A stretch of 9,125 nucleotides of DNA from positions 1 through 9,125 of the forward strand of contig JAJRTG010000128.1 of NCBI GenBank assembly GCA_024278395.1, read 5' to 3'. Made by a program: the position numbers and the translations under genes. A model generated the notes under the pieces. That model saw nothing but the letters and a program-made list of their open reading frames with translations, had not been told where the DNA came from and made no database searches. This document shows positions 1 through 4,490 of this stretch, one piece after another. Every line of letters starts with the position of its first letter. Position 1 is the stretch's first letter. Origin of the DNA: Fidelibacterota bacterium (GTDB taxonomy: Bacteria > Bipolaricaulota > Bipolaricaulia > UBA7950 > UBA9294).

Positions 1-134
1 AGCTCGTCTATCGTCTGGGCGATGATCCGCGTCAGGATCCCGTGGTGACACCCCGGGCAATAGGTGAACCGGGCGTCGGTCAAGCTCTCCGGCCGGCCGA
101 ATACCTTGACCATGTTTTCCGTGTTAACCGGCAT
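1..134 (-). CDS. 2-oxoacid:ferredoxin oxidoreductase beta (TPP-binding) subunit, 5' part only
   Basis: Only the first 44 codons lie in the window; the gene runs off the left edge. The visible protein starts MPVNTENMVKVFGRPESL and carries YCPGCHHG at about residues 26-33. That CPGC signature opens the TPP-binding beta subunit of archaeal-type 2-oxoacid:ferredoxin oxidoreductases, which decarboxylate a 2-oxoacid to an acyl-CoA and reduce ferredoxin in the cytoplasm. The start at 134 is chosen because GAGGTGA lies about 6-7 bases upstream; a second in-frame ATG seven codons later has no such site. It overlaps the end of vorB by 11 bases, so the two are probably translationally coupled. Substrate (branched-chain oxoacid or 2-oxoglutarate) cannot be decided from this fragment; vorB next door favours branched-chain. 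Confidence 0.88.
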   Translation of the reverse strand, partial: MPVNTENMVKVFGRPESLTDARFTYCPGCHHGILTRIIAQTIDE

Positions 135-1179
135 ATCTCTTCACCTCGCTCAGGATCTTCTTCGGGGTGGTGACGACACCACCCATCTCGCCGTAGAACG
201 GGGTTTTCGCCCGTTCCCCGACCGCCAGCCTGACGTCCTCCCACATCTGCCCGGCGCTCATCTCCACGGTGAGGATCGTCCCGACCCGTTCGGCGAGCGC
301 CCGCAGCGGCTCATAGGGGAACGGCCACAGGGTGATCGGCCGGAACAGCCCGAGCTTGATCCCCTCCGCCCGCGCCCGGCGGACCACGGTCTTGGCGATG
401 CGGGCGACCGTCCCGTAAGCGGCGATTACGATCTCCGCGTCGTCGGTCTCATACTCCTCGTATCGGACCTCATTGCGCTCGATCTCGCGGTATTTTTCCT
501 GCAGCTCAAGGTTCATCCGCTTTAGGACCTCGGGGTCGAGATCGAAGCTGAGGACGATGTTCGGGTCGCGTCCTTTAGCCCCGGTGAGGGCCCAGTCCTT
601 CTTCGGGAGCGACTCCGGTTCGATCGGATCCGGAAGCTCGACCGGCTCCATCATCTGCCCGAGCATCCCGTCGGCGAGGATCATCACCGGAATCCGGTAC
701 CTGTCGGCGAGGTCAAACGCGAGTATCGTCAGCTCCCCCGCCTCAGGCACGGTCGAGGGGCCGAGCACGATCAGGTGATAGTCCCCGTGCCCCCCCCCCT
801 TGGTCGCCTGGAAGTAGTCGGACTGTGCCGGGGCGATGTCCCCGAGTCCCGGCCCCCCGCGCACGACGTTCACGATCACCGCCGGGAGGTTCGAGCCGGC
901 GATGTATGATATCCCCTCCTGCTTCAGGCTGATTCCGGGCGACGAGGACGAGGTCATCGTCCGCACCCCGGCCGCAGCCGCCCCGTAGACCATGTTGATC
1001 GCCCCGATCTCGCTCTCCGCCTGTACGAACGTCCGGCCGAGGCGGGGCATGTTGCGGGCCATGTGCTCGAGGAGCTCGGCCTGCGGAGTGATCGGGTAGG
1101 CGAAGTAGCACTGGCATCCGGCGCGGATCGCCGCCTCGGCGATCACTTCGTTCCCCCGCATCAGTTTTCGCTCTCCCAT
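124..1179 (-). CDS. vorB: 2-oxoacid:ferredoxin oxidoreductase alpha subunit, VorB-like (3-methyl-2-oxobutanoate dehydrogenase)
   Basis: The 351-residue protein has the size and architecture of VorB: a pyrimidine-binding-type domain (about residues 10-190) followed by a transketolase C-terminal-like domain (about 245-345). Family signatures are MRGNEVIAEAAIRAG at 7-21, YPITPQ at 28-33, QAESEIGAI at 53-61 and the glycine-rich ATKGGGHGDY segment. With the beta subunit and ferredoxin encoded on either side it should form a complex converting branched-chain 2-oxoacids to acyl-CoA with ferredoxin reduction; a 2-oxoglutarate enzyme is the alternative. The start is uncertain. A purine-rich stretch ending GGGGGGAGG abuts the ATG at 1179 with no spacer, whereas M7 at 1161 has GGGAG about 11 bases upstream. 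A run of ten G in the coding strand (790-799) encodes part of KGGG. Confidence 0.9.
   Translation of the reverse strand: MGERKLMRGNEVIAEAAIRAGCQCYFAYPITPQAELLEHMARNMPRLGRTFVQAESEIGAINMVYGAAAAGVRTMTSSSSPGISLKQEGISYIAGSNLPAVIVNVVRGGPGLGDIAPAQSDYFQATKGGGHGDYHLIVLGPSTVPEAGELTILAFDLADRYRIPVMILADGMLGQMMEPVELPDPIEPESLPKKDWALTGAKGRDPNIVLSFDLDPEVLKRMNLELQEKYREIERNEVRYEEYETDDAEIVIAAYGTVARIAKTVVRRARAEGIKLGLFRPITLWPFPYEPLRALAERVGTILTVEMSAGQMWEDVRLAVGERAKTPFYGEMGGVVTTPKKILSEVKRYAG
790..799 (-). repeat. G10 homopolymer tract inside vorB
   Basis: The coding strand reads AA followed by ten G, written as ten C on the plus strand. It encodes the end of a lysine codon and three glycine codons of the TKGGGHGD segment. 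The frame is intact here. All three glycine codons are GGG although synonymous codons would break the run. Such tracts are prone to slippage and to sequencing error. Confidence 0.85.
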
Positions 1180-1188
1180 CCTCCCCCC

Positions 1189-1413
1189 TTACGCCGCGAC
1201 CTTCGCGCGGTAGACCTCGATCGCCACATCCGGGCAGGTCATGGCGCAGAACGCGCACCCGACACAGCTTTCCGGATGCTCCATGTGGACGTAGTTATAG
1301 CCGCTCTTGTTGATCTTTCCGGAAAAGGCGAGAACGTGTTGCGGGCACGCCGCGACGCACAGCCCGCATCCCTTACACCGTTCCTCATCGATGACGACGG
1401 TCCCTTTGGGCAT
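1189..1413 (-). CDS. 4Fe-4S dicluster ferredoxin, delta-type subunit of the oxoacid oxidoreductase
   Basis: A 74-residue protein with two complete 4Fe-4S motifs: C13-C16-C19-C23-P and C50-C53-C56-C60-P. It probably accepts electrons from the TPP subunit and passes them to free ferredoxin, matching the small iron-sulfur subunit of VOR/KOR complexes. The ATG at 1413 is preferred over an upstream in-frame start at 1440 because AAGGGGGGAGG lies 7 bases before it and the family usually begins just before the first cluster with a short lead (here MPKGTVVIDEERC). Its 5' end overlaps the S1-domain gene by 29 bases in another frame, and its stop is 9 bases before the vorB start, so it sits firmly inside the operon. 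VorC or KorD would be the usual label, but I do not assign a symbol. Confidence 0.9.
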   Translation of the reverse strand: MPKGTVVIDEERCKGCGLCVAACPQHVLAFSGKINKSGYNYVHMEHPESCVGCAFCAMTCPDVAIEVYRAKVAA

Positions 1414-1843
1414 GCGATTCCCTCCCCCCTTGTTCGTCAAACGTCTCGTTCAAACGCTTCCCGCGGTGCTTGCGCAGGCGGATCAACCCCGCCTCCACAT
1501 TCTTGATCCACTCCTCCAACCGCTCCTCCAACAGGGGGTCCCGCTCCCCCCGCGGCACCGCAGGCTGGGGAGCGTGCGTCTGAAGGACATGATTCAACCG
1601 GTGGAATTCCTTCTCGAACGGATCGGTGGACATCTCAACCCGGGCGGAGATCACCGCAAGCTCGAATCCCCCCTCACTGCGAGTGACGATGCGCGCGATG
1701 ATCGTCTCCCCAACAGAAAACGCCGCCCCGGTCCGGGCGGCAGGGATGAACCCGGTATTCCCCTCGGGTAGGGAGACGAAAACCCCCTCCGTGGAGATCC
1801 GGATCACCTTTCCGGAGACGGTTGAGCCGATCTCAAGGGCCAT
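1385..1843 (-). CDS. single S1-domain RNA-binding protein
   Basis: The 152-residue product has one S1/OB-fold domain at about residues 4-68 (IGSTVSGKVIRISTEGVFVSL, then GNTGFIPAA, then VGETIIARIV). A charged tail of about 84 residues follows, rich in Glu, Arg and Lys, including HRLNHVLQTH and EERLEEWIKNVEAGLIRLRKHRGKR. The layout resembles small single-S1 proteins such as YugI/CvfD-type ribosome-associated factors, though the tail differs and I do not assign orthology. It presumably binds RNA or ribosomes, which fits its place directly after rpmB (17-base gap). The ATG at 1843 is chosen because the S1 domain begins there and AAGAAGGGG precedes it; a longer open frame upstream runs antiparallel to nothing and merely overlaps rpmB in another frame. 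Its last 29 bases overlap the ferredoxin start. Confidence 0.85.
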   Translation of the reverse strand: MALEIGSTVSGKVIRISTEGVFVSLPEGNTGFIPAARTGAAFSVGETIIARIVTRSEGGFELAVISARVEMSTDPFEKEFHRLNHVLQTHAPQPAVPRGERDPLLEERLEEWIKNVEAGLIRLRKHRGKRLNETFDEQGGRESHAQRDRRHR

Positions 1844-1860
1844 TTCCCCTTCTTCGTGCG

Positions 1861-2052
1861 CTAGATAACCTTCTGCACGCGACCCGACTTGATGCAGCGG
1901 GTGCACGCGTTGATCCACTGCTTCTTCCCGTCCACGTAAGCGTGAACGCGTTGGATGTTCGGCGCCCGCACCCTGCGGGTCTTGCGGTGGGAGTGGCTGA
2001 TCATGTTCCCCGATGCGGGGCGCTTCCCACAAACCTCACATACTCGTGCCAT
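1861..2052 (-). CDS. rpmB: 50S ribosomal protein bL28
   Basis: A 63-residue bL28 starting MARVCEVCGKRPASGN, followed by the typical SHSHRKTRRVRAPNIQ core. Two cysteine pairs, C5/C8 and C50/C53, are intact, so this is the zinc-binding (C+) form of the protein. It is a component of the large ribosomal subunit. The start at 2052 is supported by AGAGGTGA five to six bases upstream. The gene lies 13 bases after tsaB and 17 before the S1-domain gene, so the three are probably co-transcribed. Length and sequence are normal for the family and I am very sure of the call. Confidence 0.97.
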   Translation of the reverse strand: MARVCEVCGKRPASGNMISHSHRKTRRVRAPNIQRVHAYVDGKKQWINACTRCIKSGRVQKVI

Positions 2053-2065
2053 CTTTCACCTCTTT

Positions 2066-2722
2066 CTAAGCTGCTAGCTTCCTTATCGCCGGTTCTACGT
2101 ACAAGGGCTCAAGGGTGTAGAGCTCATCATCCCCCTCCACCCCTTCCCCCAACCGGGCGATCCACGCGGGAGAGGGCCGGTTCAGCTCCGGCGGAGCGAG
2201 CTTGACCTGAAGCAGCTCCGAAAGCTCCGGTCGCAGCACCTCCACCCCGCTTCCCACGGCGGTCAACTCCTTCGTCTCCCGGCTCAGGCGGTCGAGGAGC
2301 TCTCGGCCTGTCATAACCCTCACCGCATCACCCCGGGGCTTCTCTCCCACAAACCACTGCACGTAGAAGAGCTCACGCCTGTTTGCAACGATAACGCAGA
2401 CCCTTCGCGAAGTTACCCGCGTACGGTACGCGACCGTGCCATCAACCCCGAACACCGGGATCCCGAGCGCCTGTCCGAACCCCTTCGCACTGGAAAGACC
2501 GATCCGAAGCCCGGTAAACGAACCCGGTCCCCGGTTCACGCTCACCCGCGCGATTCCCTCCCGTTCGATCCCACAGGAGTCGATGAGCCGCTCTACAGCG
2601 GGCAGAAGCTCCTCCGAATGGCGCAGCGGCTCCTCAAGTAGAACCTCTCCCAGCAACGCCCCGTCACTGACGAGCGCCACTCCGCCGTGGGCCTCCGAGG
2701 AGTCCAACCCTAACGTTATCAT
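2066..2722 (-). CDS. tsaB: tRNA threonylcarbamoyladenosine biosynthesis protein TsaB
   Basis: A 218-residue ASKHA-fold protein with the TsaB hallmarks: LGLDSSEAHGGVAL at the N terminus (phosphate-binding-like loop), RHSEELLP at about 34-41 and GPGSFTGLR at 65-73. TsaB is the partner of TsaD and TsaE in making t6A37 on ANN-decoding tRNAs in the cytoplasm; it dimerises with TsaD and lacks catalytic metal ligands itself. Neither tsaD nor tsaE is in the window. The ATG at 2722 is preferred to an in-frame TTG at 2731. The predicted -10 ends at 2732, so the TTG would lie outside the transcript, and the known family N terminus is MxxLxIDTS. No Shine-Dalgarno is visible, in keeping with a near-leaderless mRNA. 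It is the first gene of the leftward operon. Confidence 0.94.
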   Translation of the reverse strand: MITLGLDSSEAHGGVALVSDGALLGEVLLEEPLRHSEELLPAVERLIDSCGIEREGIARVSVNRGPGSFTGLRIGLSSAKGFGQALGIPVFGVDGTVAYRTRVTSRRVCVIVANRRELFYVQWFVGEKPRGDAVRVMTGRELLDRLSRETKELTAVGSGVEVLRPELSELLQVKLAPPELNRPSPAWIARLGEGVEGDDELYTLEPLYVEPAIRKLAA

Positions 2723-2731
2723 CGCAGTCAA

Positions 2732-2760
2732 ATGGTAAGCGGCTTGCGACCGCTTTTCAA
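2732..2760 (-). promoter_or_regulatory. sigma70-type promoter of the tsaB operon with a spacer palindrome
   Basis: Reading leftward: TTGAAA (2760-2755, five of six to consensus), a 17-base spacer, then TACCAT (2737-2732, four of six). Transcription would start about 7 bases on, within 2-4 bases of the tsaB ATG, giving a leaderless or nearly leaderless message. The spacer is almost filled by an inverted repeat, AAGCGG - 7 bases - CCGCTT (2737-2755), which could be an operator. Confidence 0.55.
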
Positions 2761-2770
2761 GCAGGAAGGC

Positions 2771-2799
2771 TTCCCAAATCCCCCATCCGGTGATACGAT
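2771..2799 (+). promoter_or_regulatory. extended -10 promoter of the amidase-thioesterase pair
   Basis: TTCCCA (2771-2776, four of six to the -35 consensus), 17 bases, then TGA-TACGAT with an extended -10 TG (2791-2799). A start about 7 bases downstream falls near 2806, only a few bases before the ATG at 2809. No Shine-Dalgarno precedes that ATG (GCGGCAAG), so translation is likely leaderless. It lies back to back with the tsaB promoter, with only 10 bases between the two -35 elements. Confidence 0.5.
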
Positions 2800-2808
2800 A
2801 GCGGCAAG

Positions 2809-3603
2809 ATGCGCATCGGCTATATCCAGATGAACCCGATCTTCGGAGCGGTGAAAGAGAACCTCGCCCATGTAAAACTCCTCATGGAAGGGGCTCAAGC
2901 CGAGCTTTGGGTCCTGCCCGAGCTCTTCTCAACCGGCTATCAGTTCCGCACCGGAGAGGAGGCGGCAGGGCTTGCAGAGCCGATCCCGAACGGCCCCACC
3001 GTCCGCTCCCTGCTCGAAATCGCCGGGCAACGGGGCTGCTGGATCGTCGCTGGACTGGTGGAGATCGGACCCGACGGGCGCTTGTACAACGCAGCCGTCC
3101 TTGTCGGACCGGATGGGATCGTCACCCGCTACCGCAAGGCCCACCTCTTCTACAAGGAGAAGCTTTGGTTCGCCACTGGGAACGAGCCGTTCCCGGTGGT
3201 GGACGCCGGTCCGGCAAGGGTGGGGATGATGCTCTGCTTCGACCACCTTTTCCCCGAGGCGGCTCGGACGCTCGCGCTTGCGGGAGCCGATGTGATCGCC
3301 CACCCAGCGAACCTGGTCATCCCGGAGTACGGTCAGCTCACGATGCGGGTGCGGGCGATCGAGAACGGAGTGTTCACGGTGACCGCGAACCGAATCGGCA
3401 CCGAAAACCGCGACAGCGAGACGCTCCGGTTCACCGGGGAGAGCCAGATCGTCTCCCCAACCGGAGAGGTGATCGCCAAGGCCCCCCGGGATCAGGAGGA
3501 GGTACAGGTTGTGGAGGTCGATCCGGCGAAGGCGCGTGATAAGTCTCTCAATCAGTACAACGACCGGTTCACCGACCGCCGTCCCGAGCTATACCGTATC
3601 TGA
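2809..3603 (+). CDS. carbon-nitrogen hydrolase (nitrilase superfamily amidase)
   Basis: The 264-residue protein has the nitrilase-fold catalytic triad in the right places: E38 in VLPELFSTGY, K110 in RYRKAHLF and C143 in MMLCFDHLFPE. A further family segment is GADVIAHPANL near 160-170. These enzymes attack an amide or carbamoyl carbon with the cysteine to release ammonia or an amine. The nearest textbook relatives by motif are omega-amidase, N-carbamoyl-putrescine amidase and general amidase types; substrate cannot be assigned. It is cytoplasmic, with no signal peptide. The ATG at 2809 gives the family's normal start (MRIGYIQMNPIFGAVKENL) and sits a few bases after the predicted transcription start. 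A FlK-type thioesterase follows after 54 bases on the same strand, probably co-transcribed. Confidence 0.9.
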   Translation: MRIGYIQMNPIFGAVKENLAHVKLLMEGAQAELWVLPELFSTGYQFRTGEEAAGLAEPIPNGPTVRSLLEIAGQRGCWIVAGLVEIGPDGRLYNAAVLVGPDGIVTRYRKAHLFYKEKLWFATGNEPFPVVDAGPARVGMMLCFDHLFPEAARTLALAGADVIAHPANLVIPEYGQLTMRVRAIENGVFTVTANRIGTENRDSETLRFTGESQIVSPTGEVIAKAPRDQEEVQVVEVDPAKARDKSLNQYNDRFTDRRPELYRI

Positions 3604-3657
3604 ACCTTGATTCGATATCCGCCTTCTCCTACCATCTTCGAGCGTGAAAGGAGCGCG

Positions 3658-4056
3658 ATGATCAAGGTAGGTCTCACCAACGAAAAGGAATGGACGGTCG
3701 GAGAGGAGCACCTGGCGAGCAGCATCTCAAGCGGCCTTGTTGACGCCCTTTCCACTCCCAGCCTCGTCGCGTTCTGCGAGGAGTGCGCCCGCTTGATCGT
3801 CGACCCGATGCTTGAACCAGGGCAGAAGACGGTCGGAACACGGATAGAGTTACGTCACCTGGCGGCGACTCCGCCGGGGATGCGGGTGACGGTGCGCGCC
3901 GAGATCGTGGAGGTGAACGGGCGAAGGCTCCGCTTCCGGGTCGAGGCCTACGACGAGGTCGAGAGGATCGGCGAGGCGGAACACGAACGGTTCATCATCG
4001 ACGAGGGGAGGTTCAACCGCCGGCTCCTGGAGAAGGCCGGGGCGACCTCCACCTGA
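3658..4056 (+). CDS. FlK-type hotdog-fold thioesterase
   Basis: A 132-residue single hotdog-domain protein. T33, E41 and H67 occur with the same spacing as the Thr42-Glu50-His76 triad of fluoroacetyl-CoA thioesterase FlK, within STPSLVAFCEECA and RIELRHLAATPPG, so it should hydrolyse an acyl-CoA thioester. Family members are widespread and mostly not specific for fluoroacetyl-CoA; I infer a housekeeping acyl-CoA hydrolase, perhaps clearing small or toxic acyl-CoAs. The ATG at 3658 is chosen because GAAAGGAG lies 4 bases upstream and the domain starts there; a longer frame from 3607 adds residues unlike the family. It follows the amidase by 54 bases without a visible terminator, so it probably shares its promoter. 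A repeat array starts 3 bases after its stop. Confidence 0.85.
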   Translation: MIKVGLTNEKEWTVGEEHLASSISSGLVDALSTPSLVAFCEECARLIVDPMLEPGQKTVGTRIELRHLAATPPGMRVTVRAEIVEVNGRRLRFRVEAYDEVERIGEAEHERFIIDEGRFNRRLLEKAGATST

Positions 4057-4058
4057 TC

Positions 4059-4102
4059 CGTCACCGAACCTCCACCGCTCGTTCACCGAACCTTCACATT
4101 AT
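4059..4102 (+). promoter_or_regulatory. four 11-base-phased direct repeats, OmpR/PhoB-family box-like
   Basis: Four units follow each other with exact 11-base phase: CGTCACC-GAAC (4059), CTCCACC-GCTC (4070), GTTCACC-GAAC (4081) and CTTCACA-TTAT (4092). The seven-base core approximates nTTCACC, close to the GTTCACC repeat known for the actinobacterial PhoP box, and the 7+4 layout is that of PhoB/PhoP boxes in general. The last unit contains TTCACA, which could act as a -35, and TATCTT at 4114-4119 is a possible -10 with a 15-base spacer. The units lie wholly after the thioesterase stop codon, so coding constraint does not explain them. Confidence 0.4.
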
Positions 4103-4119
4103 TGGCGTATCTTTATCTT

Positions 4120-4210
4120 CGGAGGTAGGAAGCACGCCTCCTGCTTAAACCTCCTTACGTAACACGCCCAACCACCAGCCAGAAGAGGCCCCAGAAGGGG
4201 CCTCTCTATC
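4120..4210 (+). ncRNA. candidate small RNA or structured 3' UTR with a CCUCC loop
   Basis: This non-coding stretch folds by eye into two hairpins. The first pairs GGAGGT (4121-4126) with ACCTCC (4149-4154) and AAGCA (4130-4134) with TGCTT (4142-4146), leaving a seven-base loop CGCCTCC (4135-4141). The second is the perfect terminator-like hairpin at 4184-4205. No ATG, GTG or TTG follows the GGAGG at usable distance, so it is not a ribosome binding site for a small ORF. An exposed CCUCC loop is the hallmark of C-rich regulatory RNAs in Gram-positive bacteria that pair with Shine-Dalgarno sequences. Expression is inferred only, and it may simply be the tail of the thioesterase mRNA. Confidence 0.35.
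4184..4205. terminator. bidirectional terminator-like hairpin between convergent operons
   Basis: AGAGGCCCC and GGGGCCTCT form a perfect 9-bp stem around an AGAA loop. It lies between the rightward amidase-thioesterase unit and the leftward MoaD-like gene, whose stop is 6 bases away. The tract after the stem is only moderately U-rich on the plus strand (CTATCTTC) and not U-rich on the minus strand, so termination efficiency is uncertain, better supported for rightward transcription. Confidence 0.6.
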
Positions 4211-4211
4211 T

Positions 4212-4490
4212 TCATCCGCCCCCGACCGGAGGGAGGATCGTGAGGTGATCACCGTCGTGCAGCACCGTATCGAATCCCCGCTTGAACGAGACGTTCCCCC
4301 CGTTGACGAGCGCGTTTATGTGGCGATGGATCTCCCCCTGCGGGGAGAAGATCCTCCCCTCGATCTGGGGGAAGCGGCGGACGAGGGCGCACAGCGCGGC
4401 CCGGACATCGGCCCCCTCGGGGAGCTCGAGGGTAATCTCCGGAGGGAGATCACGCTTAAACGAGAAGGAAATCTCAACCTTGACCTTCAT
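4212..4490 (-). CDS. MoaD/ThiS-family ubiquitin-fold sulfur carrier-like protein
   Basis: A 92-residue beta-grasp protein ending LHDGDHLTILPPVGGG. The C-terminal PPVGGG is the MoaD/ThiS/small archaeal modifier signature, in which the last glycine is adenylated and thiocarboxylated by an E1-like enzyme. Other family features are VRAALCALVRRFP and HINALVNGGNV. Candidate roles are sulfur carrier for molybdopterin or tungstopterin synthesis, or a ubiquitin-like modifier; no MoaE, MoeB or E1-like partner is in the window, so I cannot choose. The ATG at 4490 overlaps the deaminase stop in an ATGA junction and has no good Shine-Dalgarno, so it is probably read by translational coupling. It is the last gene of the three-gene operon. 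Confidence 0.85.
   Translation of the reverse strand: MKVKVEISFSFKRDLPPEITLELPEGADVRAALCALVRRFPQIEGRIFSPQGEIHRHINALVNGGNVSFKRGFDTVLHDGDHLTILPPVGGG

Noticed and set aside
64..525. Long plus-strand open frames opposite the oxidoreductase and deaminase genes (for example 64-525, 1063-1506, 4523-5467).
   Set aside because: They lie antisense to confidently identified genes, have Arg/Pro/Asp-rich compositions typical of GC-rich shadow frames, and lack ribosome sites or recognisable motifs.
2764..2774. A short dyad GGAA-GGC-TTCC overlapping the amidase -35.
   Set aside because: Only 4 bases per arm, too short to distinguish from chance.
4066..4091. A possible LexA/SOS box from GAAC and GTTC elements in the repeat array.
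   Set aside because: The spacing between CGAAC and GTTC is far longer than the 4 bases of the Gram-positive SOS box, and the 11-base direct phasing explains the elements better.
4105..4160. Possible SRP RNA (4.5S-like), because of TTCG followed by AGGAAGCA.
   Set aside because: The 5' side lacks the GGTCAGG-type strand that must face AGGAAGCAGCC, and flanking sequences do not pair into the long SRP stem. The AAGCA is better used in the local hairpin with TGCTT.
4244..4253. The 10-base palindrome GGTGATCACC, which occurs at 4244-4253 and again at 8682-8691.
   Set aside because: One copy is within moaD-like coding sequence and the other just after a stop. Two copies of a GATC-centred palindrome are expected often enough by chance, and no promoter element is positioned with them.
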